NCBI GenBank assembly: GCA_027065385.1
Contig: JAMOOP010000163.1
Coordinates: forward strand, 1-64,000
Source of the DNA: Campylobacteraceae bacterium
GTDB lineage: Bacteria > Campylobacterota > Campylobacteria > Campylobacterales > Sulfurovaceae
Length of the DNA stretch: 64,000 bases
Reading direction: 5' to 3'
Position 1 is the first letter of the stretch. Every line of letters starts with the position of its first letter. A program made the translations under genes and the position numbers. Below are positions 46,064 through 55,237 of this stretch, one piece after another. The notes beneath the pieces are model-generated. The model was not told the origin of the DNA and ran no database searches. It worked only from the letters and a program-made list of their open reading frames with translations.

Positions 46064-46073
46064 TCTTAATCCC
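46046..46073. terminator. Hairpin over the stop codon of the M3 peptidase gene
   Basis: GGGATTAAAGATT and AATCTTAATCCC pair (one bulged A) around TAT at the end of the peptidase gene, between it and the convergent lipoprotein gene. It probably serves as a two-way 3' end; no strong T-tract follows. Confidence 0.5.
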
Positions 46074-46081
46074 ACAACTAA

Positions 46082-46918
46082 TTAAAAAATCGAATTAGCA
46101 TAAGTGTTAGTTCGTTTAATCCAACCTTTTAAAAAGTGTCTCTCTGATGGTTTATTTTTAACTCTCTGTTCTAATACAACTCTTGCTGCATTTGAAAACT
46201 CTTTAAGTGCTTGAGGTCCTTTTTTAACAGGTCTCATAGTTTGAAGTACTTGAAGAAGTCCCCAACCTTGATTATTATACTTCTCACTCTCTTTAATACC
46301 TTTACCTTTAAAGTTAATATAATCAATTAGAGGATACCAACCACCTTTAGTGTCAGCTACAGCATTATAATTATTTTTAATATACTCCTGTCTCTCTTTT
46401 GGAACATATTTTACAATCTCTGGAATAGAGTCCACAACTCTATCAAAGAAGAATTTTGTTTGAAGTGCTTTTGTATTAATAATAATATTCTCTAACTCTT
46501 TAAATCTCTTATCTGTAGTTCTAGCTCTCTCAAAAGCTTTTTTATTTGCCCAAGGAATACCCTTATCTTTTTGGTCTTTTAACCACTGAGGAATATCAAC
46601 CTTATTTTTTACATAATAGTCAATCATATCAGGAAAAGTTTGGTCAAATTTTTGTGCCTCTCCTGCTGGATACCAAATAAAATGACCATACCCTAAAGAT
46701 GCAAAATTTTCACTTGGCGACCAATACATTAAATATTTAGGATTTCCTCCCGTCTCATTTTTATATATCTGGTCAGCAATTTTATTTAACTCATAAGGTG
46801 TAAGTGAAGGTCTTGTTATATTCTCTTCAATATAAACATCTTTTTGAACACTCTTTGTACAACCACTATAAAGTACTCCTACAATAGCTAAAGTTGTTAA
46901 CAATTTTAAAAATTTCAT
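46082..46918 (-). CDS. Lysozyme-like lipoprotein of unknown function
   Basis: A 278-residue lipoprotein: the signal peptide ends in VLYSGC with Cys20 as the lipidation site. The body has KIADQIYKNETGGNPKYLMY, FASLGYGHFIWYPAG and GWGLLQVLQTM. The E-x-G-G and GYGHF pattern suggests a lysozyme-like or transglycosylase-like fold, but I cannot assign a characterised family. It is the gene after leuS on the same strand, 71 bp downstream, with its own possible -10 box (TATACT at 46945-46940). The ribosome binding site AGGAGA is part of an inverted repeat. Confidence 0.65.
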   Translation of the reverse strand: MKFLKLLTTLAIVGVLYSGCTKSVQKDVYIEENITRPSLTPYELNKIADQIYKNETGGNPKYLMYWSPSENFASLGYGHFIWYPAGEAQKFDQTFPDMIDYYVKNKVDIPQWLKDQKDKGIPWANKKAFERARTTDKRFKELENIIINTKALQTKFFFDRVVDSIPEIVKYVPKERQEYIKNNYNAVADTKGGWYPLIDYINFKGKGIKESEKYNNQGWGLLQVLQTMRPVKKGPQALKEFSNAARVVLEQRVKNKPSERHFLKGWIKRTNTYANSIF

Positions 46919-46922
46919 TTTA

Positions 46923-46950
46923 TCTCCTATTTTTTTTTAAGTATAGGAGA
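46923..46950 (-). promoter_or_regulatory. Inverted repeat covering Shine-Dalgarno of the lipoprotein gene
   Basis: On the minus strand TCTCCTAT (46950-46943) and ATAGGAGA (46930-46923) form a perfect 8-bp stem with a 12-base loop. The 3' arm contains the AGGAGA ribosome binding site and the 5' arm overlaps a TATACT box. If the RNA starts upstream it would hide the translation start; if transcription begins at TATACT the 5' arm is lost. Confidence 0.4.
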
Positions 46951-46955
46951 AAAAT

Positions 46956-46979
46956 GCTAATAATCTAGTTAAGATTAGC
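46956..46979 (-). terminator. Rho-independent terminator of leuS
   Basis: Shortly after the leuS stop the minus-strand RNA can form GCUAAU...AUUAGC with inner pairing, followed by AUUUUUCU. Placement and T-tract fit an intrinsic terminator. Confidence 0.6.
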
Positions 46980-46989
46980 AATTAAATTA

Positions 46990-49371
46990 CTATTTTACAA
47001 CAATATTAACCAATTTATTAGGAACGACTATCTCTTTTATTATAGTTTTGCCCTCTAACCATTTAGGAATATTTCTTTTTGCTATCTCTATAATCTCATC
47101 TTTTGAAGCATCTGCATTAACTTCTATCTCTGCTCTTCTTTTACCATTAACTCCAACACCTAAAGTTATAGTATCTTGAACAAATACCTCATTAATAATA
47201 TCTATTTTACCTTTTAAGTTTTTAGAACTAAAAAGTTCCTCACTTAATTCAGCACAAATATGTGGAGTAATAGGTTCTAATAGATGTAAAATTATATATA
47301 TTCCCTCACTCCAAACTTCACTATTTTCTTGTTTATCTAGTGCATTTAGTGCTTCCATACATGAAGCAATTAAAGTATTAAATGCAAATGTTTTCTCATA
47401 AACGGTTATAGATTTACTAAGTGCATCATAAACTTTAGCTCTTGCTAATTTCTCATCTTTAGATAGTTTAGAATGTTCAATTTTTGGCATAGAAGAGCTA
47501 TTTACTTTTGTTTTTCTGCTATATAGTTTTTTTAAAAATCTAAATGCACCCTCAACTGCCGAGTCATTCCACTCTAACTCTTTTTGTGGTGGAGCTGCAA
47601 ATAGAGTAAATAGTCTTGCTGTATCTGCTCCATATTTAGATATAAGGCTATCTGGGTCAACAATATTACCTAGTGATTTACTCATCTTAACGCCATCTTT
47701 TAAAACCATTCCTTGTGTTAAAAGGTGATTAAATGGCTCTTTTAGATTATCTATAAAACCTAAATCTCTTAGAGCTTTTGTAAAAAATCTAGCATATAAA
47801 AGGTGTAAAATAGCATGTTCAATTCCACCAATATATTGGTCAACTCCAAGCCAATAAGATACATCTTCTTTATCAATTCCTACACTCTCCCACTTTTTAG
47901 GGTCTGTTGCATATCTAAACTGATACCAACTAGATTGCACAAAAGTATCTAGTGTATCTGTTTCTCTTATAGCCTCTTTTCCACATTTAGGACAAGAGCA
48001 GTTTTTCCATATCGGATGATTTTCTAAAGGGTTTCCCTCTCCTGAAATTGTTACATCTTCAGGCAAAGCAATAGGTAAATTCTCTATTTTTTCAGGAACT
48101 AAACCACACTCTTTACAATGAACAAATGGAATAGGCGCACCCCAATATCTTTGACGACTAACTCCCCAATTTCTTAATTTATAGTTTGTTTTTCCCTCTC
48201 CTAACCCTTTAGACTCAAAAAGTTTAATAATCTTCTCTTTAGCCTCTTCTATATTGCTATCTTCATCAACTACATGTTTTATAGGGAGATTATACTTAGT
48301 AGCAAACTCAAAATCTCTCTCATCATGAGCTGGAACACTCATTACAGCTCCACCACCATAAGATGCTAATACAAAATTTGCTGTCCAGACTGGAATTTCT
48401 TCATTAGTTAATGGGTGAATAACTTTAATTCCTAAATCATAACCCTCTTTTCCAGCTTTTGCTCTTTCAACCTCTGTCATATTTGAGATTTTTTCTATAG
48501 CTTCAATGACCTCTTTATCTAAAAGATTTAATTTAATTAACTCTTTTACTATAGGGTGTTCTGGTGCTAGTGCTGTATAGGTTACTCCATAAACTGTATC
48601 AGCTCTTGTGGTAAATACATTAAACCCATTAAAAGTATTATTTAATTTTTCTATGCTTTCATCTGAAAGTTTAAAAGTAAACTCCAACCCTTGCGATTTA
48701 CCTATCCAATTACTCTGCATAGATAGAACTTGTGATGGCCATTTACCCTCTAAGAGTTTTAAATCTTCTAAAAGCTCATCAGCATACTTTAAAATATCTA
48801 TATAGTACCCCTCCATCTCTTTTAGTTGAACTAAATTATCACATCTCCAACAACAACCATCAACTACTTGTTCATTTGCTAAAACTGTATGACAATCTTC
48901 ACACCAATTTACAGTGGTAGCCTCTCTATATAAAAGCCCCTCTTCAAACATCTTAATAATAAACTCTTGTTCCCACTTAGTATAAAGCTCATCACAAGTT
49001 GCAAACTCTCTTGTTTTTGAAAAAGATAATCCTAAAGAGTTTAACTCTCCTCTCATATATTCAATATTAGAATATGTCCACTCTTTTGGGTGTCGTCCAT
49101 GTTTTATAGCTGCATTTTCAGCAGGCATTCCAAATGCGTCCCAACCAATTGGGTGAAGTACATTATAGTTCTGTTTTCTATAGTATCTAGCCATTGCATC
49201 ACCAATAGCATAGTTTCTTACATGCCCCATGTGAAGTCTTCCACTAGGAAATGGAAACATACTTAAAATATATTTCTTTGGCAAATCTTTACTCTCAAAA
49301 GGCTCAAATGCACCTGTTTTTTCCCATATCTCTTGCCACTTTTTTTCTATTTGCTTTGGATTATAGCTCAT
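46990..49371 (-). CDS. leuS: Leucyl-tRNA synthetase
   Basis: A 793-residue class I synthetase. The HIGH motif is HMGH in [20 protein letters not shown]; the CP1 editing domain has [21 protein letters not shown] and [17 protein letters not shown]; a zinc-finger-like CPKCG is present; and KMSKS is exact ([15 protein letters not shown]). C-terminal anticodon-binding domain and length are typical of Campylobacterota. It follows the yajC-secDF block across the oppositely oriented mltB, a conserved neighbourhood. Confidence 0.95.
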   Translation of the reverse strand: MSYNPKQIEKKWQEIWEKTGAFEPFESKDLPKKYILSMFPFPSGRLHMGHVRNYAIGDAMARYYRKQNYNVLHPIGWDAFGMPAENAAIKHGRHPKEWTYSNIEYMRGELNSLGLSFSKTREFATCDELYTKWEQEFIIKMFEEGLLYREATTVNWCEDCHTVLANEQVVDGCCWRCDNLVQLKEMEGYYIDILKYADELLEDLKLLEGKWPSQVLSMQSNWIGKSQGLEFTFKLSDESIEKLNNTFNGFNVFTTRADTVYGVTYTALAPEHPIVKELIKLNLLDKEVIEAIEKISNMTEVERAKAGKEGYDLGIKVIHPLTNEEIPVWTANFVLASYGGGAVMSVPAHDERDFEFATKYNLPIKHVVDEDSNIEEAKEKIIKLFESKGLGEGKTNYKLRNWGVSRQRYWGAPIPFVHCKECGLVPEKIENLPIALPEDVTISGEGNPLENHPIWKNCSCPKCGKEAIRETDTLDTFVQSSWYQFRYATDPKKWESVGIDKEDVSYWLGVDQYIGGIEHAILHLLYARFFTKALRDLGFIDNLKEPFNHLLTQGMVLKDGVKMSKSLGNIVDPDSLISKYGADTARLFTLFAAPPQKELEWNDSAVEGAFRFLKKLYSRKTKVNSSSMPKIEHSKLSKDEKLARAKVYDALSKSITVYEKTFAFNTLIASCMEALNALDKQENSEVWSEGIYIILHLLEPITPHICAELSEELFSSKNLKGKIDIINEVFVQDTITLGVGVNGKRRAEIEVNADASKDEIIEIAKRNIPKWLEGKTIIKEIVVPNKLVNIVVK

Positions 49372-49511
49372 TATCTCTCCGTAAGATTAAAATTGTGAGA
49401 TTATAGCTAATGATGTATTAGATATTATAATTTTTTTAGTATAGTTTTGCTTGTTAATCAAGTTATAAATCATTATAATTACGATAAATAAAAAAAGAAA
49501 TAGGATTTTTT

Positions 49512-50657
49512 GTGAAAATAAATAAAATATACTCATTAACACTATCAATACTACTTTTCTCGGCATGTAGTACAAAACATATAGAAAAAGAGCCAAAAAA
49601 AGAGAATAATGAAACCAATACTACAAAAAGTTTAACTTTTTTAGAAGTAAGTGCTGGAGACTTAAACTCTACTAAAGAAGAGGCTTTACCCAAAGTCTCT
49701 TATGATGAACTACAAGGAGAATTTCAAACAAATAGTAAACTATGGGAATTTATTGATATGATGGTTCAAGTTCATAACTTTGATAAAAAATATCTAAATG
49801 AAATTTTTTCACAAGCTCAAAACTATAACTATATACCACAAACAAGAAGTTGTACTAGTAATATTATTGTAGGGAAAATAGGTGCATGGGATAAGTATAA
49901 GAGCTGTTTTATATATGAGAGAAATATCCAAAGAGGTCTTAAATTTTGGGAAGAGCATGAAGATACTTTAAATAGAGCTGAAGCTCAATATGGAGTTCCT
50001 GTTAAATATATTATTGGAATATTGGGGATTGAAACAGCTTATGGTGTAAATTTTGGAAAATATAGAGTAATTGATGTATTAACAACTAAAAGTATGTTAG
50101 GTGGAAGAAGAGCCAGTTTTTATACAGATGAATTAGAGAAATATTTACTAATTAGTAGAGATATTGGGTTAAATCCAACTGAAACTATGGGTTCAACATC
50201 TGGTGCTTTAGGGTATGGTCAATTTATGCCTAGTAGTTATATGCGATTTGCAGTTGATTTTAATAGTGATGGAAAAACAGACCTTTGGGACGCAGAAGAT
50301 GCTATTGGAAGTATTGCCAATTATTTTGCACAAAATGGTTGGAACCCATCTATTCCAAAAGTAGCAGTTAGAGCTAGATATAAAGGTAATAGATTTAGAA
50401 GATTAAAAACAGGATATAAAACAAGATATTCACTCTCTTGGTTAAAAAGAAAATATCATATAGTTCCTAGAGAAAAATTCCACCCTTATGGAAAAGTATC
50501 TCTAATAAAACTACCAAGAGGAACTTATGATGAACTTTGGCTTGGTTCTCCAAACTTTAGAGTAATAACAACATATAACCATAGCACATATTATGGAATG
50601 ACTGCTTTTGAATTGGGTGAAGAGATTGAAAAAAGAAGATATGGAGGAGGAATTTAA
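49512..50657 (+). CDS. mltB: Membrane-bound lytic murein transglycosylase B-like lipoprotein
   Basis: A 381-residue lipoprotein (Cys19 in LFSACS) with an SLT-like MltB domain: GVPVKYIIGILGIETAYG carries the catalytic glutamate, and GALGYGQFMPSSYMRFAVDFN plus DLWDAEDAIGSIANYFAQNGW are strongly conserved family blocks. It cleaves peptidoglycan to 1,6-anhydro products at the outer membrane. The start is GTG with AGGA eight bases upstream. It converges on the small membrane protein gene and overlaps its stop by four bases. Confidence 0.9.
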   Translation: MKINKIYSLTLSILLFSACSTKHIEKEPKKENNETNTTKSLTFLEVSAGDLNSTKEEALPKVSYDELQGEFQTNSKLWEFIDMMVQVHNFDKKYLNEIFSQAQNYNYIPQTRSCTSNIIVGKIGAWDKYKSCFIYERNIQRGLKFWEEHEDTLNRAEAQYGVPVKYIIGILGIETAYGVNFGKYRVIDVLTTKSMLGGRRASFYTDELEKYLLISRDIGLNPTETMGSTSGALGYGQFMPSSYMRFAVDFNSDGKTDLWDAEDAIGSIANYFAQNGWNPSIPKVAVRARYKGNRFRRLKTGYKTRYSLSWLKRKYHIVPREKFHPYGKVSLIKLPRGTYDELWLGSPNFRVITTYNHSTYYGMTAFELGEEIEKRRYGGGI

Positions 50658-50998
50658 AAATCCTCTTTCATTTTAGCACTCTCCACAATAGATATAACTA
50701 AAGTATATATATTTGCAATAATTGCACCCATTACTAAACCAATAATTAAATTACCATTCTCTCCACTTCCAAATTGAAATATAAAAAATGCAGGTAATAG
50801 ATGTAAATCTGCTACTAATGAACCTGCTAAAAGTTCAGCTGAAAGCAGATTTCTAACACCTAGTTTTAATATGGTAGAGACTAGATTTATACTTCCTGCA
50901 ACAAAAAGTGCAACTACAGTGTGTTCAAGTAGATATGAGACACTTGTAGTTAAACTCATAAGTGTAAAAAAGATATAAAAAACTTTTCCCCAATTCAA
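50654..50998 (-). CDS. Small integral membrane protein downstream of secF (DUF6394-like)
   Basis: A 114-residue protein with three to four hydrophobic helices and little else, directly abutting the secF stop. A protein of this size is common after secDF in Campylobacterota, and I recall it as DUF6394, but the role is unknown. Segments GSINLVSTILKLGVRNLLSAELLAGSLVADLHLLP show small-residue-rich helices. Context suggests an accessory of the Sec translocase, which is inference. Confidence 0.7.
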   Translation of the reverse strand: MNWGKVFYIFFTLMSLTTSVSYLLEHTVVALFVAGSINLVSTILKLGVRNLLSAELLAGSLVADLHLLPAFFIFQFGSGENGNLIIGLVMGAIIANIYTLVISIVESAKMKEDF

Positions 50999-51973
50999 TT
51001 ACATAGTTCCTTGCTCATACATAGCTCTCATTTTCTCTCGCTCTTTTTCTCTTTTAAGTTTTTCAGCCTCTTTAGCTCTAAACTCTGCTATTGAGAACTT
51101 AAGCCACATTAAGATTGGAGATGCAACAAAGATAGATGAGTAAGTTCCAACGACAACACCAACTAAAAGAGTAAAACTAAATCCTTTAAGTAACTCTCCA
51201 CCAAATAGATATAGAGTAAGAACAACAAAGAATGTAGTAAGTGAAGTTAGAGTTGTTCTTGATAATGTTCTAGTAACAGACTCATCAATAACCTCTGAAA
51301 GTTCAGCTGATTTTATAGTTCTAATTCCCTCTCTAATTCTATCAAATACAATTACTGTATCGTTTAGTGAGTATCCTAAAATAGTTAAAATTGCTGCTAA
51401 AATAGGTAGATTTATATCTATTTGAAATAGTGCTAAAGCTCCAAGTGATATAGTAACATCATGAATAAGTGCCATAACAGAGGCTAAAGCAAATCTCCAC
51501 TCAAATCTAAATGAAATATAGGCTAATATTCCAATAATAGATAGAAGCATAGCCATAAGACCTTGATTTCTTAACTCATCACCAACAGCAGGTCCTACCA
51601 TATCAACACTTCTTATCTCATACTCACCTGTACCTTTTAGAAGTTTATTCATTTGGTCACTAACATCAACACTTACATCTTTTGATGTACTTTTAGTTCT
51701 AATAGCAATCTCACTATTTGAACCAAAATATGTAACATTTGCTCCTTTATAAGAGCCATTTTTATTTAAAATATCTCTTACTTGTTGAATAGGTGCATCA
51801 CCTTTATATTTTACCTGAATAACAGTTCCACCTGCAAAATCAATACCATAATTTAACCCTTTAGTCATAAGTAAAACTAAAGAAAAAACAACTAAAGTAA
51901 TAGATAAAATACCAAACTTTTTAGCATTTGCCATAAAACCTACAATAGGCTGATTATATTTAAATACTTCCAC
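50999..51973 (-). CDS. secF: Protein translocase subunit SecF
   Basis: A 324-residue SecF, the second half of the proton-driven Sec accessory complex. It has six membrane helices, GIDFAGGTVIQVKYKG after the first, VDMVGPAVGDELR in the periplasmic domain and ILGYSLNDTVIVFDRIREG in the fourth helix region. The start overlaps the secD stop by one base. The C-terminus is a charged tail (EKLKREKEREKMRAMYEQ). Confidence 0.95.
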   Translation of the reverse strand: MEVFKYNQPIVGFMANAKKFGILSITLVVFSLVLLMTKGLNYGIDFAGGTVIQVKYKGDAPIQQVRDILNKNGSYKGANVTYFGSNSEIAIRTKSTSKDVSVDVSDQMNKLLKGTGEYEIRSVDMVGPAVGDELRNQGLMAMLLSIIGILAYISFRFEWRFALASVMALIHDVTISLGALALFQIDINLPILAAILTILGYSLNDTVIVFDRIREGIRTIKSAELSEVIDESVTRTLSRTTLTSLTTFFVVLTLYLFGGELLKGFSFTLLVGVVVGTYSSIFVASPILMWLKFSIAEFRAKEAEKLKREKEREKMRAMYEQGTM

Positions 51974-53556
51974 TATTTTGCTCCTTTAGTTTTAATACCA
52001 AACCAAAAGTTTAGTCTCTTTTTATCAATTTTTGGTAATATCCACTGATAAATACCATGAGTTCCTAAAATAGCTGTAAGCATAGAGGCTAAAATACCAA
52101 TACTAATTGTTAAAGAGAAACCTTTAATAGGCCCTGTACCATAAGCAAATAGAACAACAGCTGCTATTAAAGTAGTAACATTAGCGTCCCAAATTGCAGT
52201 AAAGGCATTATTATAACCTTGTTCAATAGATTTAGTTATTGAGTTTCCTGCATTAAGAAGTTCTCTAATTCTCTCATTAATAATAACATTGGCATCAACT
52301 GCCATACCAACAGTTAAAACAATCCCTGCCATACCAGGTAAGGTAAGAGTTGCTTCAAATAGAGACATAATAGCAAGTATTAAAAATAGATTGGCAATTA
52401 GTGCTGTATTTGCTATTGCTCCTGCCATACCATAATAGATAAACATAAAAACAACAACAGATAAGAAACCAATAATTAAAGCTATCATACTAGCTCTAAT
52501 ACTATCTGCTCCAAGGCTTGGCCCCACACTTCTTTTCTCTTCAACTTGAACAGGAGCTAATAATGCACCAGAACGAAGAGCAATAGCTACATCGTGAGCC
52601 TCTTGTGGTGTAAAGTTTCCAGATATTTGTCCACTTCCTCCACCAATTCTTTCTCTAATTACAGGTGCTGAATATACTTTTCCATCTAAAACAACAGCCA
52701 TTCTTTTACCCACACTTCGTCCAGAGAAATCACCAAATATTTTAGCTCCCTGACCATTTAGTTTAAAGTTAATAAGAGGCTGATTGTTTTGTCTATCATA
52801 TCCAACTTTTGCATCAACCAACATTGAACCATCTAAAATAGGAATTGAGTGAAGAAGATATTTTTGCTTAGGGTTAGAGACATCAGTTAAAATAACATCA
52901 CCATACTGTTTAGCTTCAGCTTCACTCATAGTATTAACCCTAGCATCTCTATCTTCATCAACTGCCATCATTTGAAGGTGTGCAGCTTTAGCTATTAGCT
53001 CTCTAATTCTCTGCTCATCAGCTTGTGTTTTAATACCTGGAACTTCTACTAATATCTTATCCATACCCTGTTTAGCAACAGTAGGTTCAGCTAGACCAAA
53101 CATATTAAGACGATTTCTAATAGTATCAACTGCTTGATTTATAGCATTTTTCTTTGTCTCTTCTATTAATTGTGGGCTTAAAGTTAGAGTAAAACTTAAT
53201 CCATTCTGTTTTACATTAATCTCTTTAAAGTCATCTTTTAAAATTTCAGTTACTTTTGGTAAATCATCTTTATCTAAAAGTTCAAATCTAACACTATTAT
53301 CTTCTATCTTTAAATCATCAAAAATAATATCTTCTTTTTCTAACTGATATTTAATTGTTGTACCAATAGATTTAACTTTAGACTCTACTGCTACTTCACT
53401 TTTAACAGATAAAAGCATGTGTAACCCACCCTGTAGGTCAAGTCCTAGTGTAATCTTTTTACCCTCATCACTTTGTGTAAGAGATGGAATAGAGAATACT
53501 ACTCCAAACAAAAAAGCAAAGAGAAAGATAACAACTCTATAGTTTAATTTGTTCAT
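51973..53556 (-). CDS. secD: Protein translocase subunit SecD
   Basis: A 527-residue SecD with one N-terminal helix, a large periplasmic domain and five more helices. Diagnostic blocks: LGLDLQGGLHMLL, DTIRNRLNMFGLAEPTVAKQG, EVPGIKTQADEQRIREL, and GMAGIVLTVGMAVDANVIINERIRE with the proton-pathway aspartate. It follows yajC by three bases. Confidence 0.95.
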   Translation of the reverse strand: MNKLNYRVVIFLFAFLFGVVFSIPSLTQSDEGKKITLGLDLQGGLHMLLSVKSEVAVESKVKSIGTTIKYQLEKEDIIFDDLKIEDNSVRFELLDKDDLPKVTEILKDDFKEINVKQNGLSFTLTLSPQLIEETKKNAINQAVDTIRNRLNMFGLAEPTVAKQGMDKILVEVPGIKTQADEQRIRELIAKAAHLQMMAVDEDRDARVNTMSEAEAKQYGDVILTDVSNPKQKYLLHSIPILDGSMLVDAKVGYDRQNNQPLINFKLNGQGAKIFGDFSGRSVGKRMAVVLDGKVYSAPVIRERIGGGSGQISGNFTPQEAHDVAIALRSGALLAPVQVEEKRSVGPSLGADSIRASMIALIIGFLSVVVFMFIYYGMAGAIANTALIANLFLILAIMSLFEATLTLPGMAGIVLTVGMAVDANVIINERIRELLNAGNSITKSIEQGYNNAFTAIWDANVTTLIAAVVLFAYGTGPIKGFSLTISIGILASMLTAILGTHGIYQWILPKIDKKRLNFWFGIKTKGAK

Positions 53557-53559
53557 ATC

Positions 53560-53820
53560 TTAAGCATCTACCTTTTTATTTACAAAAGCTTTATCTAGTT
53601 TAACAATAGTTGTATCGTTTAGTTTAATTTTAACAAAATCCTCTTCAACTTTAACTATCTCTGCATAAAGCCCACCAGTTGTTAGTATCTTATCACCTTT
53701 TTTAAGTGCGTCTAACATTGCTCGATGCTCTTTTTGCTGTTTTTGTTGAGGTCTGATAATTAAAAAGTAAAAAATACCAAACAAAATAATAAGTGGTGCA
53801 AATTGTGCTATTTGTGCCAT
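53560..53820 (-). CDS. yajC: Preprotein translocase subunit YajC
   Basis: An 86-residue YajC: one membrane helix (PLIILFGIFYFLIIRPQQKQQKEH) followed by a small cytoplasmic domain with DKILTTGGLYAEIVKVEEDFVKIKL. It associates with SecDF. The ATG follows AAGGGAAA. Confidence 0.93.
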   Translation of the reverse strand: MAQIAQFAPLIILFGIFYFLIIRPQQKQQKEHRAMLDALKKGDKILTTGGLYAEIVKVEEDFVKIKLNDTTIVKLDKAFVNKKVDA

Positions 53821-53952
53821 AAGGGAAATCCTTTGAGTTTATATATAAAAATAGGCGAGTATTTTACCATTAAGAATATAACAGAAGGCTTTTTTTTCTG
53901 TTAATCAAATTTTAATTAAGATATAATTTTAAAAAAATAAAGGTAGATAAAT

Positions 53953-54297
53953 ATGAAAAAACCTATTAAAATAGTTATATATATAATCTTAACCTCAACT
54001 CTACTACTATCTCAAAATATATATGAAAAGAATTGTCTATTTTGTCATAATGACCACTTTCCTACCTCTTTAGAGAGAATGTTTATGTCATATATAAAAG
54101 TATATAGTGGGGAAATAACATTTAAAGCCTCTTTAAAAGGGTATCTTCAAAATCCAACAAAAGAACTTTCTGCTATGAGTGACTTATTTATTGACCGTTT
54201 TGGAATAAAAGAGAAAACAACCTTAAGTGAAAAAGAGTTAGAAGAGGCGATTAATATATATTGGGATTTATATAATGTTAGAAATAAATTAAAATAA
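53953..54297 (+). CDS. Small periplasmic c-type cytochrome
   Basis: A 114-residue secreted protein with a signal peptide (MKKPIKIVIYIILTSTLLLS) and one haem-binding motif, CLFCH (Cys28, Cys31, His32). The following stretch contains several methionines (RMFMSYIK, AMSDLFIDRFG) that could supply the sixth haem ligand. It looks like a class I-type monohaem electron carrier or a subunit of a redox complex, but no partner is adjacent. AAGGTAG precedes the ATG. Confidence 0.75.
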   Translation: MKKPIKIVIYIILTSTLLLSQNIYEKNCLFCHNDHFPTSLERMFMSYIKVYSGEITFKASLKGYLQNPTKELSAMSDLFIDRFGIKEKTTLSEKELEEAINIYWDLYNVRNKLK

Positions 54298-54317
54298 TCC
54301 TCAAAAAGAGAATTATT
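54293..54317 (+). terminator. Terminator of cytochrome gene, possibly bidirectional
   Basis: AATAATCCTC and GAGAATTATT form a 10-bp stem (one mismatch, a U-G pair in the minus-strand RNA) around AAAAA, followed by TTT on the plus strand. It lies between convergent genes. Confidence 0.6.
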
Positions 54318-54318
54318 T

Positions 54319-55014
54319 TTAAGAAATCACATAAGCACCATTAAACTTTTTAGATTTTAAAAACTGCTTTGCTTCCCATGGAGTACATTTAACTATTACT
54401 CTATAGGCTGTTTTCTTTTTAGACTTAATATATTTAGGAATAATTTGAACATTTTTTAGTTTGTATTTTTTCTTAAATATATTTGCATACTTTTTCTTAA
54501 AAAAAGATGCTAATTGTACCTTATAACTCTTTTTAGCTTTAGCTACTTTATAATGTCTTTTACGACTCTTTTTAGCTGAAGAGATAACTTCAATTTTTAC
54601 TCTAGCAATACCTTTTTTGGTTAACCCAATTTTTCTAGCTGCTCCATAAGATAGGTCTATATCTCGTGAACGATAAAATGGTCCTCTATCATTTACTCTT
54701 ACTCTAACAGATTTTTTATTAGTTAGATTTGTAACTTTTAATACAGTATTTAGAGCATAAGTTCTATGTGCTGCTGTCATACTATACATATTGTATCTCT
54801 CACCTGAAGCTGTTAGTCTTTTATGGAACTGTTTACCATACCAACTAGCTTTTCCTATTTTGACTAAGCCTTTAGATACATATCTTGGATAATATTTTAT
54901 TCCTCTATCTTTATATGCTAAGATATTTGCGTCTTTAGCAGTTATAGACGAAGAGAAAATAGTTAAGCCAAATATAGCTATCAAAAAACTTTTTAAAATA
55001 TAATTAAATATCAT
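54319..55014 (-). CDS. rlpA: RlpA-family septal lytic transglycosylase with SPOR domain
   Basis: A 231-residue envelope protein: signal peptide, a double-psi beta-barrel RlpA domain (GKASWYGKQFHKRLTASGERYN, MTAAHRTYALNTVLKVTNL, VRVNDRGPFYRSRDIDLSYGAARKIG) and a C-terminal SPOR domain (YKVQLASFFKKKYANIFKKKY...VIVKCTPWEAKQFL) that binds denuded glycan at septa. The lysine-rich linker is local. Function inferred from RlpA of other bacteria. Confidence 0.9.
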   Translation of the reverse strand: MIFNYILKSFLIAIFGLTIFSSSITAKDANILAYKDRGIKYYPRYVSKGLVKIGKASWYGKQFHKRLTASGERYNMYSMTAAHRTYALNTVLKVTNLTNKKSVRVRVNDRGPFYRSRDIDLSYGAARKIGLTKKGIARVKIEVISSAKKSRKRHYKVAKAKKSYKVQLASFFKKKYANIFKKKYKLKNVQIIPKYIKSKKKTAYRVIVKCTPWEAKQFLKSKKFNGAYVIS

Positions 55015-55129
55015 ATAATAAAAACTCCCATGCTAAAATATAGGTGGAAGTATATCTATTTAAAACTTTTAAAAAAGAGTGAAATGTGATTTTATTTTAT
55101 ATTTTTTACAAGAGTGTGTATTTTAGTTA

Positions 55130-55171
55130 TTTAGTCACTTTGACTAAAGATTAATGATTTTTTTGACTAAA
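55130..55171 (+). promoter_or_regulatory. Palindrome and repeated half-site upstream of htpG
   Basis: A perfect 8-bp palindrome TTTAGTCA-CTT-TGACTAAA (55130-55148) is followed by another direct copy of TGACTAAA at 55164-55171, adjacent to the probable -35 region of htpG (a -10-like TATACT lies at 55195-55200). The layout suits a dimeric regulator controlling heat-shock expression. It is neither the CIRCE element nor an obvious HspR box. Confidence 0.5.
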
Positions 55172-55237
55172 ACTACTTGAAAAATTATTAAAAATATACT
55201 ACAATGGCAAAAAAATTATATATAAGGATTATATGCG

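Noticed and set aside
49387-49693. Two minus-strand open frames at the start of mltB
   Set aside because: Hydrophobic shadows of the mltB signal region and intergenic AT-rich DNA, without ribosome binding sites or family resemblance.
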